Positions 26,840-37,037 of a stretch of DNA of 64,000 nucleotides are shown here, in pieces; position 1 is the first letter of the stretch; each line of letters starts with the position of its first letter. Position numbers and translations under genes: made by a program. The notes beneath the pieces are model-generated. The model was given only the letters and a program-made list of their open reading frames with translations. It had not been told where the DNA came from and did no database searches. The stretch comes from Rossellomorea aquimaris (GTDB lineage Bacteria; Bacillota; Bacilli; Bacillales; Bacillaceae_B): the NCBI RefSeq assembly GCF_000935355.1, contig NZ_JXZC01000008.1:1-64000 (forward strand). The letters are read 5' to 3'.

Positions 26840-29800
26840 TCAATCCATATACTTCAATACCTCTCCAACCACTGCCTCATTAATCCCCCCACCAATCTGA
26901 TGAACTTCTGAAGAAGTCTTACCTTCAATAGTATCAATCTGAGATCTTTCCAGTCCTTTTTGTGAAACGAGCAGAACCGGAACCCCAAGTTTAGACGCCA
27001 GCGGACCCGCTGATAAAGCGTCAACCAGTTTGGCTGTTTCGGATTTGGCGATTAAAATTGTTGGATAGTGATTTTCTGTGTAGAATTTTTCTATCACTTT
27101 CGCATTGGTATCATGTCGGGAAAGGCCGCTGATACGGTTGCCCTCCACATTCTTCGTTGTGATGCTATTCATTTCTTTCAGGATGGCTGAATCCAGTACC
27201 GCTGCTCCCCCGATAAAGTGAGCGTTCGATAAATCTTCTGATTTCAACCATTCATACGTGGCTTCAGGAACAGACTTTTTCTCTGAAAGAATGATCGGTT
27301 GTTTCACCTTTCCAGATTGAGCCGCAATCGACAGTGCATCCGGCTCCCCTCTTCCATAAGCAAGATACGCTTCCGTCACATCGACTGATTTATCGAGCTG
27401 TTTTGCAATGAGTAAAGAGGTTTCGTAACGATCTTTACCTCCAATACGAGAAACACTATAACCCAGCTTCACAAGTGCTCCTTTTACCTCATCGGAGATA
27501 ACCCCGCTACCACCTATTAAAACAATTTTCTTCGTGCCAAGTCGTTTTAATTCTGCTTCTGTTTCTGCCGGCAACGTCCCCTTTGTTGTCAGTAGAATTG
27601 GTGCGTCGTTTGCAGAAGCTAATGGTGTGGCGGTTAAACCATCTGCAATCGCACCTCCGTTAACTAAAAATATTGTTGAGGATGTTTCCCACCCCTGCTT
27701 AGAGACTTCAACCGCAGTTGAATACCTTGTTGTGCCGATGAGGGTCTTCAGTTGAGGTTTTTCATTCACAACCTGTACTTTAGCAACAGCACTTTTGTTA
27801 CCCGCTTGGTCTTCTGCATGCACGCTGATTTCAGTGCCTGCTTTTTGCTTGCTGATAGCAATCGTGAATTCACCATTATTGTTTGCCGATGTTTTCCCGA
27901 TTTCCGTTGATCCGGTGCTCGCATACACCGTGGAATTCGCTTCCGCTTTTCCTGTAATCGAGGTGGACTGTTCTCCTACTGGATTTACATTTGGCTTCAC
28001 TGGTGCCGTTTTATCTTCGACAGTTACTTTTACAGTTTCACTTTGGTTCCCTGCAGCATCCACTGCATACACACTGATCTCAGTGCCTGCTTTTTGCTTA
28101 TTGATTGCTAAAGAAAAATAACCTGAACCGTTTACCGATGCTTTTCCAATCTCGGTTGATCCTACTTTTGCATAAAGAGTTACATTAGCTTCCGCTTTTC
28201 CTGTGATGGATGTAGAGCTATCCCCTACAGCATTTACAGTTGGTTTCACTGGTGCTGTTTTGTCTTTTACCGTGACCAGTGCTGAATCACCTTGGTTTCC
28301 AGCTCCATCGATGGCATAAATGCTTAATTCCGTTCCCGCTTTTTGTTTAGGGATTCCGACTGTGAATGATCCATCACTCGTCGAAGACCCGATGATATCG
28401 GGTCCGGCTTTGACCTCTACCGTCGCCCCTGCTTCCGCTTTTCCTGTTACGGAGGTGTGGCGATCGGTTACTTCGTTCACGGTTGGAACATCAGGGCTTG
28501 TTCCGTCCATTACCGTAATGGCCGTTGCTTCACTTGTTGCATCACCGTCTGTAACGGTTACCCATAGAGTCGTCCTTGCCGGTTGTTTTGGAATATCGAT
28601 ATCAAAATTTCCCCAATAGGGATATCCGCCTCCAATGACTTCTTGTCCATTGCTAACTTCAATGTAACTGTCATCATCTGTTTCAACTGTTCCACTTACA
28701 TATGTAGAGTAGTCAAATACTTGTGAAACTTGAGGCGGGGCTACATACCTTGCCACTCCGACTGCTTCTCTCGCATTCACCCGGCCATGGCCGTAGAAGT
28801 AATCCTTCCCGGATGCTCCAAGGTCATCCGCCGAAGCGTATAGTCTGTCTGCTACCTGATCATTTGTCAGATCAGGTTCATTTGCTAAAATAAGTGCGGC
28901 CACTCCAGCCACTACCGGAGAAGCCATGGAAGTCCCGTCCATCCATCCGTACTCAGAATCCGGCAATGTCGATAAGATTGAAGACCCTGGTGCCGCGATA
29001 TCAATGTCATATCCATAGTTAGAAAAACCTGATTTAGTATCATACTCAGTAGTCGACGCGACTGAGATGACATTAGGATAAGAAGAAGGATAATGTGAAT
29101 CACTTGTATTGTCATTACCTGCCGCTGCAATCACCACTACTCCATTATCGTACGCATATTGAATCGCATCATTATAAACACTGCTATAATAATAATTTCC
29201 TAAACTCATATTAATGATGTCAGCACCGTTATTCACGGCATAATAAATACCCTCGATGACATCGGAAGAATAGGCAGATTCTTCATTAAAAAAAGCATCG
29301 ATAGGCATAATGCTCGTCTCTGGTGCAACACCAGCCAATCCCATCCAGTTATCCATGGAACTTCCTATTATGCCTGCTACATGGGTACCATGATCACCTT
29401 TAGTCATGGTTGTTGTGTTGTAAACGGTATCATATGGAGCGACAATCCTCCCCGCAAATTCCGGATGATCCACATCCACACCATTATCAATTACAGCTAC
29501 CACTACATCAGAAGAACCCTTTGTTTGATCCCACGTTCTCTCTGATTCGATGTTTTGGTGATGCCATTGAAGACTGTAATAAGAGTCATTCGGTACGTGG
29601 TTCAATTTAATCAAGTGATCAGGTTCCGCATACTCTACATCACTATCATTCTCTAAATCCTTTATAAAAGATTCCACACCCTGCCCGTCAGGGACATCCA
29701 TTGTCACAATCGGAGCGGCGTTATTTTCTTGATTTGCCAACACCTCGTACCCCTCAATAGCTGCTTTATCCACTGGCTTTTTCAACTTCACAATCACTCG

Positions 29801-29920
29801 TTCTGCTAATTTATCATCTGAAGGGACAGCAGTATCTCCATTTGCCTTTGCCACTTCAACAGAATAAAAAGGCATAACAAATAAACCTAAAACCATCATC
29901 CAAATCCAAACTTTTTTCAT
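26840..29920 (-). CDS. Cell-surface subtilisin-family protease with Ig-like and CWB2 repeats
   Basis: This 1026-aa precursor has a signal peptide (1-26), an I9-like propeptide (about 38-105) and an S8 catalytic domain (about 112-390) with D145 (VIDNG), H177 (DHGTH), N269 (AAGND) and S331 (GTSMASP). Four bacterial Ig-like repeats (about 395-735) share TGKAEA and KQKAGTE. Three cell-wall-binding type 2 (CWB2) repeats follow (about 738-1026), with motifs such as IVLIGGSGVIS and HQIGGGI. It should be exported, self-processed and held non-covalently on the wall by the CWB2 domain. A GGGGAT ribosome site lies before ATG 29920. Confidence 0.93.
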   Translation of the reverse strand: MKKVWIWMMVLGLFVMPFYSVEVAKANGDTAVPSDDKLAERVIVKLKKPVDKAAIEGYEVLANQENNAAPIVTMDVPDGQGVESFIKDLENDSDVEYAEPDHLIKLNHVPNDSYYSLQWHHQNIESERTWDQTKGSSDVVVAVIDNGVDVDHPEFAGRIVAPYDTVYNTTTMTKGDHGTHVAGIIGSSMDNWMGLAGVAPETSIMPIDAFFNEESAYSSDVIEGIYYAVNNGADIINMSLGNYYYSSVYNDAIQYAYDNGVVVIAAAGNDNTSDSHYPSSYPNVISVASTTEYDTKSGFSNYGYDIDIAAPGSSILSTLPDSEYGWMDGTSMASPVVAGVAALILANEPDLTNDQVADRLYASADDLGASGKDYFYGHGRVNAREAVGVARYVAPPQVSQVFDYSTYVSGTVETDDDSYIEVSNGQEVIGGGYPYWGNFDIDIPKQPARTTLWVTVTDGDATSEATAITVMDGTSPDVPTVNEVTDRHTSVTGKAEAGATVEVKAGPDIIGSSTSDGSFTVGIPKQKAGTELSIYAIDGAGNQGDSALVTVKDKTAPVKPTVNAVGDSSTSITGKAEANVTLYAKVGSTEIGKASVNGSGYFSLAINKQKAGTEISVYAVDAAGNQSETVKVTVEDKTAPVKPNVNPVGEQSTSITGKAEANSTVYASTGSTEIGKTSANNNGEFTIAISKQKAGTEISVHAEDQAGNKSAVAKVQVVNEKPQLKTLIGTTRYSTAVEVSKQGWETSSTIFLVNGGAIADGLTATPLASANDAPILLTTKGTLPAETEAELKRLGTKKIVLIGGSGVISDEVKGALVKLGYSVSRIGGKDRYETSLLIAKQLDKSVDVTEAYLAYGRGEPDALSIAAQSGKVKQPIILSEKKSVPEATYEWLKSEDLSNAHFIGGAAVLDSAILKEMNSITTKNVEGNRISGLSRHDTNAKVIEKFYTENHYPTILIAKSETAKLVDALSAGPLASKLGVPVLLVSQKGLERSQIDTIEGKTSSEVHQIGGGINEAVVGEVLKYMD

Positions 29921-30891
29921 ACGTAATCCCCTTTTTCAAAAATTGTATATAGTCAACCGAATGTCACAAAAAAAGGGACAGAACAATGTCTGTAACCTTT
30001 TATAAAAATAGGAATTTTATGGTTGTTAATTCATAATACTTTTATCCTATTAAATTAGCAATATATGTTTTTAATTATATTATTTAAAAGGGATAATGGA
30101 AGAATGCAAAGTTCACAATTTGTTAAAAATGTGGAAATATTTATTGAACACTAAAAAGAAAAGTTGTCATGAATGCGGAAGGGCATAATAGTTCCTGTTC
30201 AGATTGCTTCAATCCCATTTTATGCGAAGGCTGTTTTACCGGCAGTCAAAGTAGTGAACGGAAAGAAATAAAAAAGAGATTCACTCTTTCGGGTGTTTTT
30301 TAGTTTATAGGCTAATTTTCAGTACTGGTTCATGATTTTGAACGGCTATCATATCTACTTTTTTTATTGCATCAATACCATTTGGAAGGACACTTATTTC
30401 GTATCCCTAGTGGTGGGGTATTATTTTGGGGGCTTAGAGGATGGATCATTTATCCATTTGCAAAACTTCTGGATTGGAGGGCTATGGGAGTTTTTGTAGC
30501 ACCATTCTATTAATACAAGATGATCAAACGTTTTAAAGAAATCAATAATGACACGAACACGTTAATCCAGGAAAACGCATGATTTCAATGGAGAGTAAAT
30601 GCCCCCGATTTAGTTGTTGACTGGCTTTGGGGGTATTTATTTCCTTTGGATAACCTTCTGGCACCTTCTTGAAATTCACGCTATTATCTGCTCACACTAT
30701 CTCCGAAACGCTCTTCTCTCAGCATAGGGAACGGACTTATGGCAAACCGCTACCTTCTCCCCCCTATCATTGAAATAGTGTCTAGGTTGAATAGGTTTTG
30801 GGTTACAAATCGCACAACTTGATAGCTTAATCCACACTTGTCGCCTCAGTTCGAAAAGAAAAGGAGCCCAGGTACCTCTCCCTCTGGCTCC
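29921..30891. other. Long gap with gene remnants and a terminator
   Basis: No intact gene is apparent. A 44-codon frame (30169-30303, plus strand) has two CxxC pairs (CSDC, CEGC), like a zinc ribbon, but only a poor ribosome site. A second fragment around 30405-30512 reads GGLRGWIIYPFAKLLDW, a membrane-protein-like tail. A hairpin with AAATGCCCCC/GGGGGTATTT arms at 30597-30640 is terminator-like. Together these look like a decayed plus-strand gene or genes. Confidence 0.45.
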
Positions 30892-30893
30892 TT
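30861..30893 (-). terminator. Terminator overlapping the GtrB-like stop codon
   Basis: AAGGAGCC pairs with GGCTCCTT. On the minus strand the stem is followed by TTTTCTTTTC. The right arm overlaps the stop of the glycosyltransferase gene. Confidence 0.6.
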
Positions 30894-31863
30894 ACACATA
30901 TTCCACCGATTCCCGCTCCCTCTTCGCCGGTTCTTTCAGATTGACGGTTTCCTTCACGATGTAAATCGGTCTGTTTTTGCTTTCGTCATAAATCCTCGCG
31001 ATGTACTCCCCGACGATGCCCATGCCTAACAGTTGAACTCCGCTAAAGAAAGTGATGGCCACCATGATCGAGGCCCAGCCTGTTTCGACCCCTTGTCCGA
31101 ATAACTTGACGGCAATCGCATAGACAAGGACAAAAAAGGAAATCAATACAGACGTAAAACCGATGGTCATTACGAGCTTCAATGGCTTGGTCGAAAACGC
31201 AATGATTCCGTCCGAAGCAAATTTGATCATTTTCTTCAACGGATATTTCGTTTCCCCGGCAAAGCGCTCGTCCCGTTCATATTCAATATAGGTCTGGTTA
31301 AACCCTACCCACGAAAACATCCCTCGGACAAACCGGTTCCGCTCCGTCATCGTCTTGAACACGTCCGCTGCCTTTCGGTCGATGATCCGGAAGTCTCCCG
31401 TATCCTTTGGGATGTCGATGTCAGACATATAGTTCAGGAACTTATAAAAATACTTGGCTGTCAGAAGCTTGAATTTCGTTTCCCCGGATCGCTTTTTCCG
31501 TTTCGCATAAACGATTTCATAGCCTTCTCTCCACTTTGCTATGAGTTCCGGAATGACCTCCGGCGGATCTTGAAGGTCGGCATCAATGATGACGATCGCA
31601 TCCCCGGAAGCATAATCGATCCCGGCGGTCACGGCCGTCTGATGACCGAAGTTCCGGGCAAAATTCACAATTTTTGCCTGACTGTCCTTCAGTGCTATGT
31701 CATTCAAAATATCCAGGGTTCTATCGGTACTGCCGTCATTGACAAAAATGAATTCATACCGGATATGATGATCCACCATGACGTTTCTGATCCTGTTATA
31801 GCATTCCTGTGCCACTTCCTCTTCAAAGTACATGGGAATGACAATTGAAATTAATTCCCGCAT
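30892..31863 (-). CDS. GtrB-type family 2 glycosyltransferase (undecaprenyl-phosphate sugar synthase)
   Basis: This 323-aa GT2 enzyme has ISIVIPMYFEEE at its N-terminus, NDGSTDRT, the nucleotide/metal site DADLQDPP, and two C-terminal transmembrane helices (about 230-295). It resembles dolichol-phosphate-mannose synthase and GtrB. It should transfer a sugar from a nucleotide donor to undecaprenyl phosphate on the cytoplasmic face. ATG 31863 is chosen (GGAGG 6 nt upstream); the frame extends upstream without support. It starts 20 bases after the GtrA-like flippase gene. Confidence 0.9.
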   Translation of the reverse strand: MRELISIVIPMYFEEEVAQECYNRIRNVMVDHHIRYEFIFVNDGSTDRTLDILNDIALKDSQAKIVNFARNFGHQTAVTAGIDYASGDAIVIIDADLQDPPEVIPELIAKWREGYEIVYAKRKKRSGETKFKLLTAKYFYKFLNYMSDIDIPKDTGDFRIIDRKAADVFKTMTERNRFVRGMFSWVGFNQTYIEYERDERFAGETKYPLKKMIKFASDGIIAFSTKPLKLVMTIGFTSVLISFFVLVYAIAVKLFGQGVETGWASIMVAITFFSGVQLLGMGIVGEYIARIYDESKNRPIYIVKETVNLKEPAKRERESVEYV

Positions 31864-31883
31864 GATATCCTCCACTTTCCTTA

Positions 31884-32261
31884 TTAATGACTGCCCTTGG
31901 CTGCGAAGGTCCATCTCGCATTCAACAGATAGTTCACTACCATCCCCGAACCAATGGCCACGATATTCGCCACAACCGGATGGAAACCGGCATATTGAAC
32001 CAGCAGAAACAGAATCAGCGTATTAAAAGCCAGGGTGAAGACATTCACGGAAGCGAACTTCACGAATACATCCGCCTTCGTATCGCGAGCCTCGAACACC
32101 CACCGTTTATTCCAATAATAGCTGTTCAATACCCCCAGCACATATCCCAGCACGTTCGCAAGCAGATAGTGTACGCCTATATAGATAAAGAGCGTGTAGC
32201 TCCCCAACGTAATCAACGTGTTGAAAACGCCGACTGTCCCGAATTTCAGGAACCTTTTCAT
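31884..32261 (-). CDS. GtrA-family flippase
   Basis: This 125-aa protein has four transmembrane helices and the GtrA signature FGTVGVFNTLI at the N-terminus, then YYWNKRWVFEA and YLLNARWTFA. GtrA proteins are thought to flip undecaprenyl-phosphate-linked sugars made by GtrB. It is cotranscribed with the GtrB-like gene and divergent from the GT-C gene at 32445. Confidence 0.92.
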   Translation of the reverse strand: MKRFLKFGTVGVFNTLITLGSYTLFIYIGVHYLLANVLGYVLGVLNSYYWNKRWVFEARDTKADVFVKFASVNVFTLAFNTLILFLLVQYAGFHPVVANIVAIGSGMVVNYLLNARWTFAAKGSH

Positions 32262-32444
32262 CCTATCGAACTCCTACTCTTTCATTCTCGGTTAAAGATA
32301 CCAATAATTGAAGTTTATATCAATCATGGAAACGACTGTATTGACAAACTTTACAAATTTTTAACAATAGAATGGAGAAAAGAAGTCCTAAATGGTGTGC
32401 GCTTTGATATAGTAGAAAATGTATTTTTAAAAAGGAGGAAAATC

Positions 32445-33944
32445 ATGGGTTCCCGGATCTTTCATTTTTTACATAGATTCTTCTACTACATCTTCTTTGC
32501 AGTGATACTGCTTTTAGTAGGATTGAACATCTTTATCAGTAGAGGATACAGTACGCTAAGTGTAGAACCACCAGCATATTTCAATTCCATCACCCTGGTG
32601 ATCGCCATTCTGCTGGCCGTATTGGTATACCGTTTTCGCCTTCACCTGGTGGCGTTCCTCGGAAAAATCCCTGGAATATACGCGGTCATCGGGCTATTGG
32701 GTGTTAGCCTGATTCTGCAATTGCTCACGATAAAAGAATTGAACGTCAACCCCACCTGGGACTTCGGGGCGATCGTCGACAGCGCGAAGCTTTTCGTTGA
32801 AAAAGGGGAAATCGGGGATTATTTCACAATCTATCCCAATAATATACTGCTCGTCTGCATCCTGGCGGTGATCGGCAAGCTCTCCACACCTGCACTGCTG
32901 GTCTTCCAGCTCTTTAACGTCATGGTCATCACGACCAGCCAGTATCTCATCTATCGAATTGCGTCCAAAGTGGCGGGGCAGGCTGTCGGAATGGCAAGTT
33001 TACTGGTCAGCGTCCTATTCTTTCCCTATTTCTTTTATGCCCCTGTCGTATATACGGATACAATTTCATTGATCTTTCTGCTCTTGCCATTGCATGTATT
33101 GATCAACAAGGATGGGAATTTAAGAGGGGATTTGCTTGCCATCATTACAGCATCCGTCATCTTTTCTTTCGGGATGCTGTTAAAAGGCTCACTGATCATT
33201 TTCACGATTGCCTTCGCGATCATTCTGTTCCTCTTTATGAAAAAGTGGAAAAAGCTTTATGCTGTCATTCCATTTATCGTCCTGCTGATTGTCAAAACCT
33301 TATTCACGAACGGAATTTATCAGTTGGGGATCCTTGATAAGGAAACCGTGGAAAAGAGGAGCATGCCCGTCACTCACTGGATGGTCATGGGGCAAAATGA
33401 AGACCGCTTCGGGAAGTATGCACAGACCGATGTCGACTTCACGACCAACCTCTTAAAGGAATATCCAAGAGAAGAAGTCACCGAGGCCCACATAAAAGAA
33501 TTAAAAAATCGTCTCACCGAAAAGGGACTGTCCGGAAACATCGCATTCAATATGGAAAAGATCGGTCACACATGGACTGACGGAACCTATTATTCTTTAA
33601 ATAAACTAAGGAGATATCCGGTCCATCCCGAAAACTTCCAGCGGTTGACGGAGGATAAATCAGGACATGCCTTACAGGGATATGCGAGGGTGCAGCATCT
33701 CCTATTATTCTTTGGATTACTGTTGTTGGCGTTCAGGTTCAAAGGGAATCACCCCTTCACCTCCTTTGCCATGCTGTCCATCATCGGGTTCTTCCTCTTC
33801 TTCATCCTGTGGGAAACCCGCTCCCGCTACCTCGTCAGCCTCACACCGCTGATCATCATGCTCAGCTGTATGGGATATCTGGGCGCAGGACGGAGGCTGG
33901 GTGTGGGACGGAGGGACAGGTCCCTTGTCCCGGATTCTAAGTAG
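32445..33944 (+). CDS. Polytopic GT-C-type glycosyltransferase
   Basis: This protein is about 499 aa with 11-12 transmembrane helices. A first-loop acidic motif (NPTWDFGAIVDSA) resembles the catalytic Asp region of GT-C enzymes that use lipid-linked sugars. It likely transfers the sugar supplied by the divergent GtrB/GtrA pair to a wall polymer or protein; the acceptor is unknown. ATG 32445 has AAGGAGG 6 nt upstream. The final residues (GVGRRDRSLVPDSK) are encoded by a GGGACAGGTCCCTTGTCCC repeat, so the C-terminus has been rewritten by the element. Confidence 0.8.
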   Translation: MGSRIFHFLHRFFYYIFFAVILLLVGLNIFISRGYSTLSVEPPAYFNSITLVIAILLAVLVYRFRLHLVAFLGKIPGIYAVIGLLGVSLILQLLTIKELNVNPTWDFGAIVDSAKLFVEKGEIGDYFTIYPNNILLVCILAVIGKLSTPALLVFQLFNVMVITTSQYLIYRIASKVAGQAVGMASLLVSVLFFPYFFYAPVVYTDTISLIFLLLPLHVLINKDGNLRGDLLAIITASVIFSFGMLLKGSLIIFTIAFAIILFLFMKKWKKLYAVIPFIVLLIVKTLFTNGIYQLGILDKETVEKRSMPVTHWMVMGQNEDRFGKYAQTDVDFTTNLLKEYPREEVTEAHIKELKNRLTEKGLSGNIAFNMEKIGHTWTDGTYYSLNKLRRYPVHPENFQRLTEDKSGHALQGYARVQHLLLFFGLLLLAFRFKGNHPFTSFAMLSIIGFFLFFILWETRSRYLVSLTPLIIMLSCMGYLGAGRRLGVGRRDRSLVPDSK

Positions 33945-34045
33945 GACATACTTTGACTTAGCGGTTTTGCCAGCACCCTTTGTATATTGGGGGCTGGTTT
34001 TTCTTTTAAGATCTAAGTGGGACGGGGTGCCTGTCCCCACGTCCC
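33905..34045. repeat. Composite palindromic element around a terminator
   Basis: The left arm, GGGACAGGTCCCTTGTCCC with flanks (33905-33940), and the inverted-type right arm, GGTGCCTGTCCCCACGTCCC (34026-34045), flank a terminator hairpin (CCAGCACCC/GGGGGCTGG, 33970-33997). The left arm runs into the GT-C coding end. The right arm supplies the first base of the DUF5658 stop. Confidence 0.75.
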
Positions 34046-34347
34046 TAAATAACCTCCACGATCCAATACCCATGCAAAACACAGGTGAAGGTATATGAAA
34101 CGGCTGCCACTCCTGCGACACTCAGTAATATTCTTGAAGCTTTTTTCTTTGGATTCAGATAGTATAAGAGAATAAGTAACAGGACCGAAAGTTGGACCTT
34201 GATGAGCAGGAATAGCCAGGGTCTTGTGAGATACAGGTAATTCATGAGGGGATTGCTTTCTGTTATATAGTTTGAATGTAGCCCATACATGGTGAGTGCG
34301 GCATCCAGGAGGTTCAGGAGGGCTATGTAAAAGAGTAGTGGCCTCAT
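34045..34347 (-). CDS. Small membrane protein, DUF5658-type
   Basis: This 100-aa protein has three transmembrane helices and the pattern LLNLLDAALTMYG...ESNPLM, which I associate with DUF5658. Its function is unknown. The stop codon abuts the right arm of the composite repeat. GGAG lies 11 nt before ATG 34347, a loose ribosome site. It stands alone between convergent and divergent neighbours. Confidence 0.75.
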   Translation of the reverse strand: MRPLLFYIALLNLLDAALTMYGLHSNYITESNPLMNYLYLTRPWLFLLIKVQLSVLLLILLYYLNPKKKASRILLSVAGVAAVSYTFTCVLHGYWIVEVI

Positions 34348-34495
34348 GGACTTTCATTCTCCTCTTTGTGATTTTATAGTGCTATTTTGTTCTCTTTAAA
34401 GAACAACCACCTTAATCATACTATATGCGACTTCTAATCATCAACTTTATTAAGAACAACACTCCATAAAAATTCCGCTAGACCACAATACATAT

Positions 34496-34555
34496 CGGGA
34501 CAGGGGACCTGTCCCCACGTCCCACATAAACGGGGCAAAGGATCTGTCCCCCATG
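34496..34555. repeat. GGGACAGG-family palindromic repeat
   Basis: The stretch contains GGGACAGGGGACCTGTCCCC followed by ACGTCCC and a second, diverged half-copy (GGGGCAAAGGATCTGTCCCC). It lies between the DUF5658 and DUF2157-like genes. This is one of the few copies upstream of a gene rather than after one. Confidence 0.7.
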
Positions 34556-34614
34556 CCTATATTCCTCTGCTCCCTCATATAGTAGACTAAGCAACTGAAA
34601 AAGGGGTGAACCAT

Positions 34615-36717
34615 ATGAAAAAAGTAATTTCACTGTCTTATTTATTCGGGGTTGTGTTTCTTTTGGCAAGTGCACTTTATTTTTTCGCTTCTAACTGGCA
34701 GGTGTTTTCCCGGCTTGAGAAAGTGGCTTTGGCAGGGTCGTTGATAGTATTGTTCTATGGGGCGGCTTTTCTGTTGGACCGTGTTTTAAAGGGGGCCCAC
34801 TTCCTTTCAAATTGGCTGCTGGTCTGCGGGGTGATTTCCTTTGGCTTGTCCGTCGCTTTACTCGGGCAACTGTACAATTCACATGCGGACAGTTACTTGT
34901 TGTTTCTGGTTTGGTCTATCCCGGCCTTCCTGTTCAGTTTGTACACAAGGTACAGCGGTTTTTACGCATTAACCCATATCCTCATCCATTTGACGATTTA
35001 CTTTTATCTGTTCCCTTCGTCTCCATTCGGGCACTGGACACTCGCCCATACATGGATCGCGTTCGTAGTCGCGATCGTGAACACTCTCTTATTTTTAATT
35101 ACAAAAAAAGGCTACATCGATTCTAAGCCGCTTCTTTATCTGAGCCTGATTTCAGCCAACCTCCTTTTCATGGTCACTGCATTCGATAACGCGTATTCCC
35201 TTTTCTTCAGCCTGTTTTATCTAGTCATCCTGGGCGCTGGGGTGTACAGGTACTTTCATAAAGAAACATCCATCTTCATCATTCTTTCGATGTTTGGAAC
35301 AGGATTTATCATCATCAAAATGTTCGAGTTGATGGCGCGGTATGTGTCGAGCCTTTTCTTTGTCGGTCTCCTGTTTGCCGCCGTTCTGTTATTAGCGGGA
35401 AGTGTGTTCCTTGTGAACTATTTACGAAAGCATTCCTCTTCCCGTCATTGGACGAAGACGATCTTCGTGGCAAGTGTCACAACCATCGCCTCTGTTTTCA
35501 TCGTGGCATCTGTTTTCGGACTGCTTTCTTTACTCATGGTCGATGTCTCAATGGTCACTCTATTTGTCTTTGCGACGGTATTTCTTGTCACACCAAGCAC
35601 GTTAACCAGCTGGCCGTCCCCTGTAAAATATTCACTCATGATGACCGGCCTCATCATCGGGATGATAGCAAGTGCCTTTGATGACTTTTCATTTGTGATG
35701 TTCTTCGTTCTGGCATTTGTGTTTTATGTTGAGAAACGGTCCGCTGCGAGGTTTGTATTCTATGTTCTTTTTCAACTCAATTTGGGTATTTTCCTTGGGG
35801 AAACACTGGAATTAGGCGCCCATCCCCTCCTTGTCGTCATGATGCTCTTGAATATTGGTGTGTACCTGGCTACTTATAAAAAACATGTCCTCCAATATGG
35901 AGCATTTCTCATTGGATTCCTTGCCTTTTTCTCTTTAACGGCCATCGATCTTTCCCTCACGCTTCATACGACCTATAACACGCTGTTTTTTCTGATCATA
36001 ACGGGCTGCGTCTATTACTTCAAAAAGCAGGACCGCAGCTTCTATTGGGTTTCATCCCTTGTATTCTGGTTCATGCTCATCGTCCAGCTGTATTATGATC
36101 TGGCCTGGAAGCTCGTCCATAAATCCCTGCTCTTAGCCGTGTTGGGTATCCTCTTCTTACTGTTGGCTGTTTACTTGGATAAGAAAGTTGGCTCCGTTCA
36201 AGAATCACACTCACTTCTTGCCGGAAAAAGACTCGGAATCCTTCTTATCATATGCCTTCAAGCCGGGTGGATCGGGTATCAGGTTTATTCGAACGAAGCC
36301 CTTTTACAAAACGGGGAAACGATTATGCTAGAGCTTCAACCCGTCGATCCGAGATCACTCCTCCAGGGTGACTATGTGGAATTGAACTACACGATTTCTC
36401 AGCTTGAAGACATCTCCATTGATGATAGCGGGCCCATCACGATTGTGTTACGCAAAAATGAACAAGGACTCCACGAATATGCAGGAGTTTATCGCTTTAG
36501 TGGAAAATGGAATGTTCCTTATGAAAAGAAACCCGGTGATGTCCTCCTCAACGGAAAGGTTTCAAGCTCATGGGACAACAACGCCCAGATAACATACGGA
36601 ATTGAGCATTTCTTCATCCCGGAAGGAACCGGGCTGGATGTGGAAGGGAACGTGAAGGAAGCCGTGGTGAAGGTGAGTGATAAAGGGGATGGGATTTTAG
36701 TGCGGTTGCGGGACTAG
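34615..36717 (+). CDS. DUF2157 / GDYXXLXY membrane protein
   Basis: This protein is about 700 aa. The N-terminal part is a DUF2157-like membrane domain and there are some twenty transmembrane helices in all (to about residue 555). A soluble extracytoplasmic domain of about 140 residues follows, beginning VDPRSLLQGDYVELNY, the GDYXXLXY signature. The two domains are commonly found together or as neighbours; their function is unknown. ATG 34615 has AAGGGGTGA upstream. A terminator follows at 36760-36811 and a repeat element at 36728. Confidence 0.85.
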   Translation: MKKVISLSYLFGVVFLLASALYFFASNWQVFSRLEKVALAGSLIVLFYGAAFLLDRVLKGAHFLSNWLLVCGVISFGLSVALLGQLYNSHADSYLLFLVWSIPAFLFSLYTRYSGFYALTHILIHLTIYFYLFPSSPFGHWTLAHTWIAFVVAIVNTLLFLITKKGYIDSKPLLYLSLISANLLFMVTAFDNAYSLFFSLFYLVILGAGVYRYFHKETSIFIILSMFGTGFIIIKMFELMARYVSSLFFVGLLFAAVLLLAGSVFLVNYLRKHSSSRHWTKTIFVASVTTIASVFIVASVFGLLSLLMVDVSMVTLFVFATVFLVTPSTLTSWPSPVKYSLMMTGLIIGMIASAFDDFSFVMFFVLAFVFYVEKRSAARFVFYVLFQLNLGIFLGETLELGAHPLLVVMMLLNIGVYLATYKKHVLQYGAFLIGFLAFFSLTAIDLSLTLHTTYNTLFFLIITGCVYYFKKQDRSFYWVSSLVFWFMLIVQLYYDLAWKLVHKSLLLAVLGILFLLLAVYLDKKVGSVQESHSLLAGKRLGILLIICLQAGWIGYQVYSNEALLQNGETIMLELQPVDPRSLLQGDYVELNYTISQLEDISIDDSGPITIVLRKNEQGLHEYAGVYRFSGKWNVPYEKKPGDVLLNGKVSSSWDNNAQITYGIEHFFIPEGTGLDVEGNVKEAVVKVSDKGDGILVRLRD

Positions 36718-36727
36718 ACCGGAAGCC

Positions 36728-36811
36728 ACGGGGACAGGTCCCTTGTCCCATTCAAATTGAAAAGAGGGTGACTGATAAGTGAACTTGCTGCTTATTAGTC
36801 ACTCCTTTTTC
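36728..36811 (+). terminator. Repeat element followed by terminator
   Basis: GGGGACAGGTCCCTTGTCCC (36730-36749) precedes a terminator whose arms AAAAGAGGGTGACTGATAAG and CTTATTAGTCACTCCTTTTT pair almost completely. The arrangement repeat-then-terminator recurs elsewhere in the window. Confidence 0.7.
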
Positions 36812-37037
36812 TGTGCTCTTTCTAAAAATTTAGTATCTTGTGCTACGTCAATCATTTTTTTAATTTCTTTACATTCAGCCTTCTCTATTTTTCCAAAACA
36901 AAAAAGCCCTCTCATTCATGAGAAGAGCTAATTCCATTAATCACATCAAGAATCGTTCTAAACCCTATCAACTTTATCCCGATACGCATAGGGTTACGGG
37001 GACGGCGGGACAAGGTGCCTGTCCCCGTGTCCCGCCA
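36812..37037. repeat. Intergenic region with a palindromic repeat
   Basis: No gene is seen. A GGGACAGG-family element (GGGACAAGGTGCCTGTCCCC and flanks, 36997-37034) ends four bases before the ferredoxin stop codon. A weak hairpin with GAGAG arms near 36908-36932 is followed on the minus strand by TTTTTTG and may be the ferredoxin terminator. Confidence 0.6.

Noticed and set aside
31887-32444. Long upstream extension of the GT-C reading frame
   Set aside because: It lies antisense to the GtrA-like gene and has no ribosome site. ATG 32445 with AAGGAGG and a membrane-protein N-terminus is the clear start.
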